A program made the position numbers and the translations under genes. 64,000 nucleotides of DNA from Acidobacteriota bacterium (lineage in GTDB: Bacteria > Acidobacteriota > Terriglobia > Terriglobales > Acidobacteriaceae), in NCBI GenBank assembly GCA_021846985.1, contig JAJZVX010000012.1, forward strand, positions 37,122 through 101,121. The letters are read 5' to 3'. This document shows, piece after piece, positions 51,527-60,967 of this stretch (positions are counted from its first letter, which is position 1; each line of letters starts with the position of its first letter). The notes beneath the pieces were generated by a model, which saw only the letters and a list, made by a program, of their open reading frames with translations, was not told where the DNA came from and searched no databases.

Positions 51527-52501
51527 CTAGACGGCGGATTCGCGGTCCCAGACCGCCGCGTCGAAGCAGTGCGCAACAAGGTAACCTTCGGAGCGGTAAA
51601 GCCCCACGGCTTCCGTATTGGCCTGGGTTACAGTCAGAGAGATCTCCGCGGCCCCGAGCCGGAAGAAGTGGTGGCCGGCGAGGCCCAGAAGCATGCGCGC
51701 GATGCCGCGGCGGCGCAGGCTCGGGTGAACGCACAGTTGGGTGATATGCCCGCTCTCGGGACTGACCCGGGAGCCGAGAACGAGGGCGACAACCTCGTGA
51801 CTCAGACGGTCCGCGACGACGTGGGAGCAGGGGGCGCAGAAGGCGCCGCACCCGGCGTAGCGAACAATGTTGTGGAGAAAGCGCTGGGAGCCGTAGACGG
51901 AACAGTACTGGTCGTTGATCAGGGCATCGGGGTGGCCGGCGTACGCCGTGGAAATCAGGCGCGCCGCCGCCGTCAGATCGTCGTCGCGCCAGGGGCGCAG
52001 CTCCAGGTGCGCAGGAAGCTGCACCGGCGCCGGGCTTTCGTGGGCCTGGAGCCTGTGAACCATGAAAAGACGGCGATAAAGGTGGAAGCCGTTCTCGCGA
52101 AAAACTGAGGCGTGATCCCCGGAGGGATGAAAAAGCAGTTGGGACTCGATGCGATCGATCTGGGGCGAGTTCAGGAGAGTCTCCAGCAGGTGGCGGAGCA
52201 GCGTTTCCTCGATGTCGGCGGCTGAACCAGCAGGGCTGGAAAGTGCAAAAAGATCGCCGATGACGGCCTTGGCCTGCTCGTAAACGCAAAAGGCGTAACC
52301 GGTAACCTGTCCCGAGTCCAGAGCCCCGTAGCCGGGTAGCATGCGGCTGTCGAGATACTGCATCAGGAGCTTGACCGAGGAACGGTAGTCCCAGTGAAGG
52401 CGCTCTTTCCAAATCTCGCTTTCGGCTTCGAGAAGATGGCGAAGCTGCGGAGCCGTGAAGTGCCGAAGGTCGAGAATCTCAATGGAAACGCCGGAGGCCA
52501 T
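51527..52501 (-). CDS. GNAT-family N-acetyltransferase
   Basis: A 324-aa protein with a C-terminal GNAT fold. The acetyl-CoA binding loop is QLCVHPSLRRRGIARMLL, and the final strand pattern SLTVTQANTEAVGLYRSEGY is typical. The N-terminal ~150 residues may be a degenerate second GNAT domain. ATG 52501 follows GAGGAACACC. Substrate unknown. It stands 207 bases upstream of cca on the same strand. Confidence 0.85.
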   Translation of the reverse strand: MASGVSIEILDLRHFTAPQLRHLLEAESEIWKERLHWDYRSSVKLLMQYLDSRMLPGYGALDSGQVTGYAFCVYEQAKAVIGDLFALSSPAGSAADIEETLLRHLLETLLNSPQIDRIESQLLFHPSGDHASVFRENGFHLYRRLFMVHRLQAHESPAPVQLPAHLELRPWRDDDLTAAARLISTAYAGHPDALINDQYCSVYGSQRFLHNIVRYAGCGAFCAPCSHVVADRLSHEVVALVLGSRVSPESGHITQLCVHPSLRRRGIARMLLGLAGHHFFRLGAAEISLTVTQANTEAVGLYRSEGYLVAHCFDAAVWDRESAV

Positions 52502-52670
52502 GGTGTTCCTCAGGTTGGACGTGTGCCAGGGATGAATGGTTGAGGGCAATTTGCGCGCGCGCGGCAGGCTGCCGGAAAAGTGCGAACAGACCCTAAATAT
52601 TCAAAAGGATACCGTAGTAAGGAGGGCGGAATGGAAGAAAAAAGCCCGGGGACGGACGCGCCCGGCGGAT

Positions 52671-54467
52671 TCAGCGGGCGCCGACGAGATAGACGATCAG
52701 GCCCTGCTCGGGCCAGCTGAAGATCGGCGTGTAACGGCGGCCGCGCAGACACTCGTCAAGGGCTGCCTGCGTGTGGAGATCCACGCCGCGGCGGCCAGAG
52801 ACACGCGCGACAAGAATGTGCTCGCCGTCGGGAACGCCGTCTTCCTCGTAGTTGACGACGGCATGGTTGCGGTAGAAGGAAAGACCGTACTCGACATCGC
52901 GGCGCACGCGGAAGACCGCAACGGTTGCGCCGGGCGGCGCGATGGCGGCGATGCGCTGGGCGAGGGGGCGCGCCGAGTAGGTGCGGTCGAGAATGTGAAT
53001 GGTGTGCTTGGTGGCGGCAATGGCCGGCACGCCAAAGAAGGGACCAAATCCGTAGAGGGAAAAAACCAGAACGACAAGAACGCCCGATGTGACGAGACGA
53101 AGACGGACAACCCCATAGGCGCGCACGACAATGAAGATGAGCGCGGCGGCTCCGAAGGCGGCGGCGGCGGCGGCGGCCAGCGCGGGGAGGGGCGGCAACT
53201 TGGCGCCGCGGCCAACAAACCATGGAACAAGCAGCGCGAAGGCGGTCATCACGGCGGCAAGCAGAGCATGGCCGGCCACGAGCCAGCGATTAAGGCCGGG
53301 CCCGCGGCGCCGGAAAAGGTAGTCGCCGGTCAGAATCGTGATGGGTGGGATCGAAGGCAGAATATAGCCGGGAAGCTTCGACCGGGAAAAAGAGAAAAAA
53401 AGCACGGGGATGAGAGCCCAGATAACCAGAAACTCAGGAAATGCGTCGCCGGGAGCGCCGCTGCACGGCGCGCATCGGGTTGTGTGGCGGATGCGCCACT
53501 CGCACACGGAGGTGCGCACCCCGTCAACCAGCGCCTGGATGGCGACCACCGTCCACGGCATCAGCGCCAGAACCACCACCACCAGGTAGTACCAGAAAGG
53601 CTGCTCGTGTTGGAAGCGGTTGGTGGCAAAGCGCTCAAGATTGTGCTGGAGAAAAAACTCGTGGAAGAAGGTGGGGTTCTGGTGCTGCACGGCGATGAAC
53701 CAGGGCAGGACGATGGCAAAGTAGAGAAGCGCGCCGGGCCACCAGAAGGAACGCCGCAGAATGGACCACTCGCGGCGGAGAAAAGCGAAAACGGCAACGA
53801 TGAGAATGGCGAGAAAGGGAGCGACCGGACCCTTGGCGAGGGTGGCAAGTCCGGTGAAGAAGTAGATGTCGTAGAGCCAGAACTTGGAGCCCGTCTCATA
53901 CCAGGCGTACCAGCCGAGAAGACCGATCGCCAGGGGAGCGGCCATCTGCATGTCGGTGGACGCGCCGCGAGAAAAGCCGATAATCCCGGCGCAGGCAACG
54001 GTGATCAGTGCGGCGTCCAGGTGGCCGCCCGGACGAAATCGCCGCATATGAAAATAAATCAGGGCCACCATGATGAACGCGAAGGTGGTGGAAGGAAGAC
54101 GCGCGCTCCAGTCGTGAACGCCGAAATCCTGAAACAGAAACATGGCCCGCCAGTAGTAAAGCGCCGGTTTCTCCAGCCAGGGATGCCCGTAGAGATAGGG
54201 CGTAACGCAGGCGCCAAGGCGGCCCTTGAGCGTGTGGGCAGCGTCGAAACGGGCGAGCATCTCGTGCGCAATCTGGGCGTAGCGCGGCTCATCGGCGCCC
54301 ACCAGACCCAGGCCATCCCCCCCCAACAGAGGCGTGAGGCCATAAAGAAGAAAGAAGCCCGAGAAAACAAGAAAGACGGCGGCTTCGCGGAGGGCCGCCC
54401 AGCGGGGCAGTCGGCCGCGCCAGGTAGGCAGCGGCTCTGGCGCCGAGGATCCCAGGGTGGTGTCCAC
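52671..54467 (-). CDS. Glycosyltransferase family 39-like, ArnT-type membrane enzyme
   Basis: A 598-aa integral membrane protein of the PMT/ArnT glycosyltransferase family. ADEPRYAQIAHEML is the conserved catalytic-loop motif, and HPWLEKPALYYW is the second hallmark. Many transmembrane stretches follow, then a ~110-aa soluble C-terminal domain. These enzymes use polyprenyl-phosphate sugars to glycosylate lipids (ArnT adds aminoarabinose to lipid A) or proteins. GTG 54467 is chosen because GGAGAG lies about 9 bases before it; a TTG at 54491 extends it. The acceptor cannot be named. Confidence 0.87.
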   Translation of the reverse strand: MDTTLGSSAPEPLPTWRGRLPRWAALREAAVFLVFSGFFLLYGLTPLLGGDGLGLVGADEPRYAQIAHEMLARFDAAHTLKGRLGACVTPYLYGHPWLEKPALYYWRAMFLFQDFGVHDWSARLPSTTFAFIMVALIYFHMRRFRPGGHLDAALITVACAGIIGFSRGASTDMQMAAPLAIGLLGWYAWYETGSKFWLYDIYFFTGLATLAKGPVAPFLAILIVAVFAFLRREWSILRRSFWWPGALLYFAIVLPWFIAVQHQNPTFFHEFFLQHNLERFATNRFQHEQPFWYYLVVVVLALMPWTVVAIQALVDGVRTSVCEWRIRHTTRCAPCSGAPGDAFPEFLVIWALIPVLFFSFSRSKLPGYILPSIPPITILTGDYLFRRRGPGLNRWLVAGHALLAAVMTAFALLVPWFVGRGAKLPPLPALAAAAAAAFGAAALIFIVVRAYGVVRLRLVTSGVLVVLVFSLYGFGPFFGVPAIAATKHTIHILDRTYSARPLAQRIAAIAPPGATVAVFRVRRDVEYGLSFYRNHAVVNYEEDGVPDGEHILVARVSGRRGVDLHTQAALDECLRGRRYTPIFSWPEQGLIVYLVGAR

Positions 54468-54650
54468 GATCTGTGTCTCTCCTGCGGGCAAGGCTTCCCT
54501 GTCGAGAAAAATATCTTCCCCTGCGGTCAGGATGCATCGGGGGGAGACATGCCTGGCCTAGGTATAAGTCGCGCCGGGTACGAGCGCGGTGGCTCTCCAG
54601 CACAGCGACAGGGTCAAGGCTAACAGATTTTGATGGAATCTCAAGAGGCG

Positions 54651-55643
54651 TCAGGCACGATTCGGAACAAGGGCGGCCGCCAGGGGCCGCAGATGAAAGA
54701 GAATCTCGTCGAGAGCGCGGGGAAGCGGACCGGGCAGAGTGCAGCCGGCCGCGCTGCGGTGGCCTCCGCCGCCAAGTCGAGACGCGATGGAGGCCACATC
54801 GATTTGGCCTTTGCCGCGCAGGCTCACGCGGATGGACCGGTCGGCAAGCTCGCGAAGAAAAAACGCCGCCTCCACGCCGGCAATCGAAAGAGCGAAGTTC
54901 ACAATGCCCTCGCAGTCTTCTTCGGCGGCGCAGGAGCGGATCATGTCGTGCTGAGTGACGAAAAGCCAGGCGAGGCGTCCCTCGCGCTTGAGATTGGCCA
55001 GGGCCGCGCCCAAAAGCAAAAGACGCGAAGTGGCCATGGAAAAATAAACATCCCGCGCGATGCGAATGGGATCGGCCCCGGCCAGAACAAGCTGGTGAGC
55101 AAAAGCGAAGGTGGATGCGCGCGTGTTGCCATAGCAGAATCCGCCCGTATCCGTAAGAACGGTGGTGTACAGACAGGTGGCCATCGCGGGCGTGATCGCG
55201 GCGCTGGCGGCGAGGGCCAGCCGGTAAACCATTTCGCCGGCGCTGGCGGCCTCACGATCAATCCAGTTGAGGTGCGCGAAAGGACGGCCCGTGGCATGAT
55301 GGTCGATGTTAATTTGGAAAAAACTCTGGAGGCCGTGCAGACGGGCGCGCTGCAGAGTGTCGCATTCAAGCAGGATAACCGCGTCGAAAGGCCCGTCGGC
55401 GCGCTGCACCGTGCGGATGGATTCAACTCCGGGAAGCGTGGAGTAAATGGTGGGAATGTGATCCGCAGAAACAAGATCGGCCCGCTTGCCCATCTGCTGC
55501 AGGAGCATGCCCAGGGCGATCGTGCTGCCAACCGAGTCGCCGTCGGGGCGCGTGTGGGAGCAGACCAGGAAACGCTGCCCACAGCGGAGGACATCGAGTA
55601 CGGCCTGGAGAGGATCTTCCGGCAGGGGAAGAGACGGGACCAT
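54651..55643 (-). CDS. nrnA: DHH-family phosphoesterase (NrnA-like)
   Basis: A 330-aa DHH/DHHA1 phosphoesterase. DGDSVGS is motif I, IDHHATG motif III, and the C-terminal GGGGHRSAAG is the DHHA1 signature. NrnA-type proteins degrade short oligoribonucleotides (nanoRNA) and 3'-phosphoadenosine-5'-phosphate. It is six bases downstream of rbfA, a common arrangement (rbfA followed by nrnA). Confidence 0.92.
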   Translation of the reverse strand: MVPSLPLPEDPLQAVLDVLRCGQRFLVCSHTRPDGDSVGSTIALGMLLQQMGKRADLVSADHIPTIYSTLPGVESIRTVQRADGPFDAVILLECDTLQRARLHGLQSFFQINIDHHATGRPFAHLNWIDREAASAGEMVYRLALAASAAITPAMATCLYTTVLTDTGGFCYGNTRASTFAFAHQLVLAGADPIRIARDVYFSMATSRLLLLGAALANLKREGRLAWLFVTQHDMIRSCAAEEDCEGIVNFALSIAGVEAAFFLRELADRSIRVSLRGKGQIDVASIASRLGGGGHRSAAGCTLPGPLPRALDEILFHLRPLAAALVPNRA

Positions 55644-55649
55644 ACGCGG

Positions 55650-56072
55650 CTACTCCGGCCGGACCGGCGGCGCACCGCCGGCGGCCGCGATGGCATGCTT
55701 CTGCCGTTTGCGGGCGCGCCCGATCAGCTCGTCGATGCGAGCCTGGAAGCGGCCGGAGCGGTCCGCGACAAACGTCAACTCCGGTACATGGTGGACGCCA
55801 AGACGCTCCTTCATCTCGTAGCGGATGTAGCCCTTGGCGGCGTCGAGGCCGGCAAGGGTTTCTGCCTCGGCGCCGGCGATGTCCGGGACGGAGGAATCAA
55901 CGGCGATGAAGACCCGGGCGGACTTGCCGCCAGGATTGATGAGAACTTCGCTGACGTAGCAGAAGCCAATGCGAGGATCGGAGAGCTCGCCTTCGATCAT
56001 GGCGCCGATCTCGGTGCGCAGCGCCTCGGCAACACGGTCCTGATGATGCTTGCGCTTCCGGTTCTCGATCAT
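55650..56072 (-). CDS. rbfA: Ribosome-binding factor A
   Basis: A 140-aa RbfA. RVAEALRTEIGAMIEGELSDPRI is the conserved start and VPELTFVADRS the end of the KH-like domain. It matures the 30S subunit's 16S rRNA 5' end. The last ~25 residues (GRARKRQKHAIAAAGG...) are a basic extension. It is co-directional with nrnA, six bases apart. infB and truB, its usual neighbours, are not in the window. Confidence 0.96.
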   Translation of the reverse strand: MIENRKRKHHQDRVAEALRTEIGAMIEGELSDPRIGFCYVSEVLINPGGKSARVFIAVDSSVPDIAGAEAETLAGLDAAKGYIRYEMKERLGVHHVPELTFVADRSGRFQARIDELIGRARKRQKHAIAAAGGAPPVRPE

Positions 56073-56153
56073 GGCAATTCCTCGGCGGCTAAACCCTACA
56101 GCATAGCAGAGAGGCGGAGATGGGCCGGAATGGGCGGTAGGGAAACGGTAGCA

Positions 56154-57740
56154 TCAGTGGCCGAGATGCTGCTCGGTGGCCTTGGGATCGTTGGAACTGA
56201 GAAAAAATGAGAGAAGAAACATGGCGGCGGAGCCCAGGCCGAGGACAACGTAAACATCAATATAGGCCAGCGTCGTGGCCTGCATCAGAAAACCGCGATA
56301 AATGGACGCGATGGTGGCCGCCATGGAGCCGGAAGCGCCGAGACCGAGAGAGCGGATGCGCGCCATCGTCTCCGCAAAGTAAGTGACGAATCCGAAAGAC
56401 CCCGCCCCAAGATGGTCGGAGAGACGGACAAGGTGGAACTGCGCGCGGCGGGCGAGGATGGTGGTGACGATGGAGGCGCCAACGCTGCTGCCGATATTGC
56501 GAAGAAAGTTGGTGAGGCCGGCGACGGCGTCACTGCGGTCCTGGGGAACGCCAACGTACGAAACCGTGGTGGCGGGGACAAAGATCACGCCGACGGGGAC
56601 AAACTGAAGCAGCATGATGAAGGCGGCGACGCCGAAGCTGATATTGAGAGAAAAGAGACGCGTGGAGATATACAAGCCGGCCGCGGAGATGAACCAGCCG
56701 AAGGCGATGATGTATTTGGCGGGGACGTGGGCGGTGAGCATTGCCACAAAGGGAAGGGTGACCAGCACCGCGCCGGCGCCGACGGAGACGATGATGCCGG
56801 CGTCCTGGGCGGTATAGCCGATCATGGTTTGCAGAAACTGCGGCATGAGCACGGTGGAAGAGAAGGCGACGGCGCCGGCCATGAACATGATGATGCAGGC
56901 GGAGGAGAAGTTGGCATGACGGAAGAGGCGCATGTCGATGAGAGGACGGCGGTGGCGCCACTCCCAGAAGATGAGAGTGAGCAGGGAGACGGCGGAGACG
57001 GCGATGAGGGTGGTGATGAAGCGGGAGCCGAACCAGTCGTCTTCCTGGCCTTTGTCAAGGAAGATCTGGAGGGCGCCGACGCCGAGAACGAGAAGCGAGA
57101 GGCCGACGGTGTCGAGATGCATTTCGCCGGGCTTGAAGCGGCGCAGAAAGGGAGGGTCTTCGACGAGGAGATAGATGAGGGCGAAGGCGATAAAGCCGAC
57201 GGGGATATTGATGAAGAAGATCCAGCGCCAGGAGAAGTTGTCAGTGATCCAGCCCCCCAGGGTGGGACCGAGGGCGGGGGCCACGACGACGGTGACGCCG
57301 AAGAGGGCGAAGGCTTGAGGCCGCTGGCGGGGCTCGAAGCTGTCGGCCATGATGGCCTGGGACATGGGCTGCATGCCGCCGCCGCCGGCGCCCTGGAGAA
57401 TGCGGGCGAAAAGAAGCGTGGGAAGACTGGGCGCCAGGCCGCAGAGAAAGGAACTGAAGGTGAAGAGAAGAATGCAGATAAGAAAAAAACGCTTGCGGCC
57501 AATGGCGCTGGTGATCCAGCCGCTGATGGGCAGGACGATGGCGTTGGAGACGAGGTAGGTGGTAAGAACCCAGGTGCCCTGGTCAATGGACGCGCCCAGC
57601 CCCCCGGCGATATGAGGGAGCGCGACATTGGCAATGGAGGTGTCGAGAACCTCCATGAAGGCGGCCAGGGCAACGACCACGGCGATGACCCAGGGGTTGG
57701 ACCTGGGCTTCCACTGCGGGGAGGAAAGGGGTTGGTTCAC
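56154..57740 (-). CDS. DHA2-family multidrug efflux MFS transporter (EmrB-like)
   Basis: A 528-aa, 14-helix MFS pump. FMEVLDTSIANVALPHIAGGL in TM1 and GWRWIFFINIPVG-like SWRWIFFINIPVG are DHA2 signatures. It presumably exports drugs or toxic compounds with proton antiport. No EmrA membrane-fusion partner is adjacent. It is divergent from a TetR regulator, with a palindromic operator between them at 57771-57789, so substrate-induced derepression is likely. Confidence 0.92.
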   Translation of the reverse strand: MNQPLSSPQWKPRSNPWVIAVVVALAAFMEVLDTSIANVALPHIAGGLGASIDQGTWVLTTYLVSNAIVLPISGWITSAIGRKRFFLICILLFTFSSFLCGLAPSLPTLLFARILQGAGGGGMQPMSQAIMADSFEPRQRPQAFALFGVTVVVAPALGPTLGGWITDNFSWRWIFFINIPVGFIAFALIYLLVEDPPFLRRFKPGEMHLDTVGLSLLVLGVGALQIFLDKGQEDDWFGSRFITTLIAVSAVSLLTLIFWEWRHRRPLIDMRLFRHANFSSACIIMFMAGAVAFSSTVLMPQFLQTMIGYTAQDAGIIVSVGAGAVLVTLPFVAMLTAHVPAKYIIAFGWFISAAGLYISTRLFSLNISFGVAAFIMLLQFVPVGVIFVPATTVSYVGVPQDRSDAVAGLTNFLRNIGSSVGASIVTTILARRAQFHLVRLSDHLGAGSFGFVTYFAETMARIRSLGLGASGSMAATIASIYRGFLMQATTLAYIDVYVVLGLGSAAMFLLSFFLSSNDPKATEQHLGH

Positions 57741-57770
57741 GCCGTACCCTGTATTACAATCACTTCAGAA

Positions 57771-57789
57771 ACGAAACTGCCCGTTTCGT
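57771..57789. promoter_or_regulatory. Putative TetR operator between efflux pump and regulator
   Basis: ACGAAAC-TGCCC-GTTTCGT is a perfect 7-bp inverted repeat with 5-base spacer. It lies 30 bases before the pump's start and 33 bases before the TetR start. TATAAAAT (57789-57796), a likely -10 for the tetR direction, begins at its right edge. One dimer here would repress both genes. Confidence 0.72.
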
Positions 57790-57822
57790 ATAAAATGATA
57801 CTACAGGAGCGCGGATGAGGGC

Positions 57823-58428
57823 ATGAAAGCGGCAAAAAAAACGGCGCCCAGCCGGACGCTGGGACGGCCGCGGAGCGAGTCGTCGCGGGTGGCCCTGCTG
57901 AAGGCGGCCTATGGGTTTGTTAAGGCGCGGCCGGTGGGATCCATCTCCACGGTGGAGATCGCGCGCAAGGCCGGGGTGAGCACGGCCACCATCTACCGCT
58001 GGTGGCCAAACAAGGAAGCGCTGCTGCTGGATGCCTTTCTGTACAAAACGGATTCCGCGCCGCTCTTGAAGGCAAAGGGATCGCCCCTGGGAAGCCTGCG
58101 CGAGTACGTCCTGCAGGTGGGACGGTCGTTTACCGGCGAAAGCGGAATTGTGGCGGCCCGGCTGCTGGCGGCCATCCAGGACAATGCCACGCTGCGGAAA
58201 GAATTCCTGGAGCGGGTCTATTCGCCCCGCGACAAGGAGTTCCGGGCCATGGTCAGGGCGGCCATCCGGCAGCGCCAGCTCCCCGCTTCCGTCAACGTGA
58301 ACGTCTTCCTGGAAACCATCTTCGGCCCCTTGCTGCTGCGGCTGCTGCTGCGCCAGGAACCGATTGATCGAGACTACGTGCTCACCGTCTTCAAACAGGT
58401 GGTTGCCGCCTACAGGCGAGCGCAGTAA
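57823..58428 (+). CDS. TetR-family transcriptional repressor
   Basis: A 201-aa TetR protein with an N-terminal HTH (ISTVEIARKAGVSTATIYRWWPNKEALLLDAF, residues ~42-75, written here in outline) and an all-helical ligand-binding C-terminus. The Arg-Pro-Arg N-terminal arm (LGRPRSESSR) is typical. It is divergent from the DHA2 efflux gene and likely represses it and itself through the 57771-57789 palindrome. ATG 57823 is preceded by GGATGAGGGC. Confidence 0.92.
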   Translation: MKAAKKTAPSRTLGRPRSESSRVALLKAAYGFVKARPVGSISTVEIARKAGVSTATIYRWWPNKEALLLDAFLYKTDSAPLLKAKGSPLGSLREYVLQVGRSFTGESGIVAARLLAAIQDNATLRKEFLERVYSPRDKEFRAMVRAAIRQRQLPASVNVNVFLETIFGPLLLRLLLRQEPIDRDYVLTVFKQVVAAYRRAQ

Positions 58429-58725
58429 GATTCTCCTTCGCGGGTCGGCTTCGAGTGAAGGAGAGATTCCATGACCATTTCGCGCCGCACGGCGTTGCGG
58501 TGGCAATCCGCCTGACGTGAATAGTCGAGGACAACAGCCGCGTGGAGGCGAGGCCGATGAACGGAGAGGTTGAGCAGAAGGGCGGGTTTTCAGGGTCCGG
58601 CGACGTCAGATTCGTGCTATGCTGTGTCCGCAAAGCGGCCCGGATCCTTTTGGACGGCAGGATTCTCCGGCGTGTATTCTGAGACCGTCCAGGTTACCCT
58701 CGGAGGAAACCCAGGAGGATTGAAG

Positions 58726-59757
58726 ATGAAAAAGTCTGTTGTGCTTTCCTTGTTGTTCCTGCTGCTCTCAACCGTAGCAGCTCGCGCCGACTACTTGATT
58801 CTGCACGATGGCAGGAGCTATTCCGGGACGTTTTCAGCCGCGCAGAGCCGAACGCTGTCGTTTCAGGACGGCTCCGGAATTCAGTACACCTTTCCGTTGA
58901 GCGCCGTACAGTCGGTGGTCTTTTCCAACGATGCCGACCACATCTCCCTGCATAACGGACAATCTTATTCAGGCAAGTTGCAGGGCGTCACGAACATTAC
59001 CTTCATGGGCGTCAATGGCATCAAGTATGTGTTTGCGGTGACGGACATCTCCTCGATCATCTTCACCGGAGGAACTGGCGCGACGGCGGCCCAGCAGACG
59101 ACGGCGCAGCAAGTGACGCAGAACGGGGTCGTTCCGCCTGCTTCTGCCGGGATGCAAACCAATACGGCGCTTCCAGCCAGCGTTCCGTCTGTGCCGGGCA
59201 GCGGAACAACGTCGGTGGCGACCGCTTTGGTGATTCCATCCGGGACGCAGATTTCGGTGCGCACCGGCGTTCCCATCGACACGACCAAAGACGCGGTGGG
59301 CCAGCTCTATTCGGGCACCATTCAACAGAGTATTGCCGACAGTACGGGCGCAGTGGCGATTCCGGCGGGAACATCGGCCAAACTGCAGGTGCTGGACCTG
59401 AGCCAGAATCAGAGCAACCAGAGCAAGTCCGGCAGTTCGCGCGATCTGGCCCTGGGTCTCTACTCGGTCACCGTCAATGGCAATGAGTACCGGGTGGATT
59501 CTTCCTCCGTGAGGGAAAATAGCAAGGCCGGATTTGGCTTGAATAAGCGCACCGCGGTTTATACGGGCGGCGGCACGGCTCTGGGCGCGTTGCTCGGTAC
59601 AGTCTTTGGCGGGGGCAAAGGCGCGGCAATCGGCACACTGGCAGGCGGCGGCATGGGAGCGCTCACGCAGTATCTGACCCGCGGGAAAGACGTGAAGCTG
59701 CCGGCAGAGTCCATTCTGACCTTCCGGCTGGAGCAGACGCTGGTCTTGCATCAATAG
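58726..59757 (+). CDS. Exported glycine-zipper protein with two beta repeats
   Basis: A 343-aa protein. A signal peptide (residues 1-23, ending ARAD) is followed by two similar ~45-aa repeats (LHDGRSYSGTFSAAQ.. and LHNGQSYSGKLQG..). A domain resembling VirB10/TrbI-like beta-barrel proteins follows (IPSGTQISVRTGVPIDTTKDAVG, AIPAGTSAKLQVL). The C-terminal part has a glycine zipper (GTALGALLGTVFGGGKGAAIGTLAGGG), probably membrane-interacting. GGAGGAT precedes the ATG at 58726. Related proteins are common in Acidobacteria, with no known function. Confidence 0.82.
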   Translation: MKKSVVLSLLFLLLSTVAARADYLILHDGRSYSGTFSAAQSRTLSFQDGSGIQYTFPLSAVQSVVFSNDADHISLHNGQSYSGKLQGVTNITFMGVNGIKYVFAVTDISSIIFTGGTGATAAQQTTAQQVTQNGVVPPASAGMQTNTALPASVPSVPGSGTTSVATALVIPSGTQISVRTGVPIDTTKDAVGQLYSGTIQQSIADSTGAVAIPAGTSAKLQVLDLSQNQSNQSKSGSSRDLALGLYSVTVNGNEYRVDSSSVRENSKAGFGLNKRTAVYTGGGTALGALLGTVFGGGKGAAIGTLAGGGMGALTQYLTRGKDVKLPAESILTFRLEQTLVLHQ

Positions 59758-59893
59758 CAACTTCTCCCCAGGAGCCCGTCTCCGCGCGCCTTGGATGATT
59801 TGCGCCCTCGGGCAGGGATGTGCGCAATGCGTGGCCGCGGAAGAGAATGTTCGCGGCGCGTTCACCGGTTTTGCTCTCCCAAAGCAAGCAATC

Positions 59894-59924
59894 GAGTGGC
59901 ATCTTCTTTCAGAAAATGCCACTC
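59894..59924 (+). terminator. Hairpin between convergent genes, probable terminator
   Basis: GAGTGGCAT (59894-59902) and ATGCCACTC (59916-59924) form a perfect 9-bp stem around a 13-base loop, followed on the plus strand by TTCTTCCCC. It lies between the convergent glycine-zipper gene and lpxK, where a bidirectional terminator is expected. Confidence 0.6.
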
Positions 59925-59968
59925 TTCTTCCCCGGCTTTCCAAGAGACATCCGAACGTTGGTACGGCG

Positions 59969-60967
59969 CTAAGATAGCACGCCAATGCGCGCGAGGAGCC
60001 CGTCCACAGCCGCCGGCGCGTTCTCGATCTCCATGCGCAGAGGCACCGTGAGAACGGCCATGGGCGGCGGCGCGGATGCGAGCAGAGCGGAAAGCCGCAC
60101 GGCGTCTTTCTCGGTGGTGAGGAGAGCCGCGGCGGACGCGGCGCGGGCCCGGGCCAGCAGGCGGTCGAGATCCGCACGGGAGTAGAAGTGGTGGTCGCGG
60201 AAGGCGATGCGGGCGGCAAGGACGTGGCCGGCAGCTTCCAATTCCGCGAAGAACTGCTCCGGGCGGGCAATGCCGCAGAAGGCGACCACCGGGCCTGAGA
60301 CGGCGGGAACCTCCATGACGCGGCGAAGACGCCAGATGGGTTGCTGAAGACCGTGAGCGCCCAGGGCTTCTTCCAGGGTGGAGTCGCCGGCGGGAACTGC
60401 AAGGATGTGTGCGCGCGCTGCCGCGCGCAGCGGTTCGCGAAGATTGCCGGCGGGCAGAAGGGTGTCCTGGAAGTCCGCGCGGCTGAGCAGTACGATATCC
60501 ACGGCGCGGACAAGCTGGCGGTGCTGGAAGCCGTCGTCGAGAAGGTGAGCCGCTGCGTCGGAAAGCGGCGCGGCGGCTTCGGCTTCGGCAAGCAGGCCTG
60601 CGTCGTAGCGCTGGCGGGCAACGTAGACGGGAACCTGAGCGGTGCGCGCAATCAGGAGAGGCTCGTCGCCAAAGTCGAGAGCGCTGCCGTTGGGATCGAC
60701 GCGCGCGGGCAGGGAGGACTGGCGGCCGTAGCCGCGCGAGAGCACATCCACGTGGAGACCGCGGGCGCTGAGAGCCTGCGCGAGTGCGATGACGAGAGGC
60801 GTTTTGCCACTGCCGCCGGCGGAGAGATTGCCGATGCTCACAACCGGGCGGGCGAGACGGCGGATGGCGGCCGAACCGCGGTCGAAGCGCCGGTTGCGTA
60901 GCGCGGCGGCGGCGGCGTAGAGGGGCGTGAGCGGAGCCAGCCACGGGCGCTTCATGCGGCGGCTCAT
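59969..60967 (-). CDS. lpxK: Tetraacyldisaccharide 4'-kinase
   Basis: A 332-aa LpxK, the lipid A kinase that phosphorylates the 4' position of tetraacyldisaccharide-1-phosphate at the inner membrane. The Walker A is GNLSAGGSGKTP (residues 46-57), and LDDGFQH is the conserved Asp-Asp region. The N-terminal segment is a membrane-associating helix. It overlaps waaA by 4 bases (ATGA), so translation is coupled. Its presence implies an LPS-bearing outer membrane. Confidence 0.95.
   Translation of the reverse strand: MSRRMKRPWLAPLTPLYAAAAALRNRRFDRGSAAIRRLARPVVSIGNLSAGGSGKTPLVIALAQALSARGLHVDVLSRGYGRQSSLPARVDPNGSALDFGDEPLLIARTAQVPVYVARQRYDAGLLAEAEAAAPLSDAAAHLLDDGFQHRQLVRAVDIVLLSRADFQDTLLPAGNLREPLRAAARAHILAVPAGDSTLEEALGAHGLQQPIWRLRRVMEVPAVSGPVVAFCGIARPEQFFAELEAAGHVLAARIAFRDHHFYSRADLDRLLARARAASAAALLTTEKDAVRLSALLASAPPPMAVLTVPLRMEIENAPAAVDGLLARIGVLS

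Noticed and set aside
52536..54623. 695-codon plus-strand frame
   Set aside because: It is antisense to the GT39 glycosyltransferase, which has the ADEPRYA and EKPALYYW motifs. The frame is rich in Gly, Lys and Asp with no domain.
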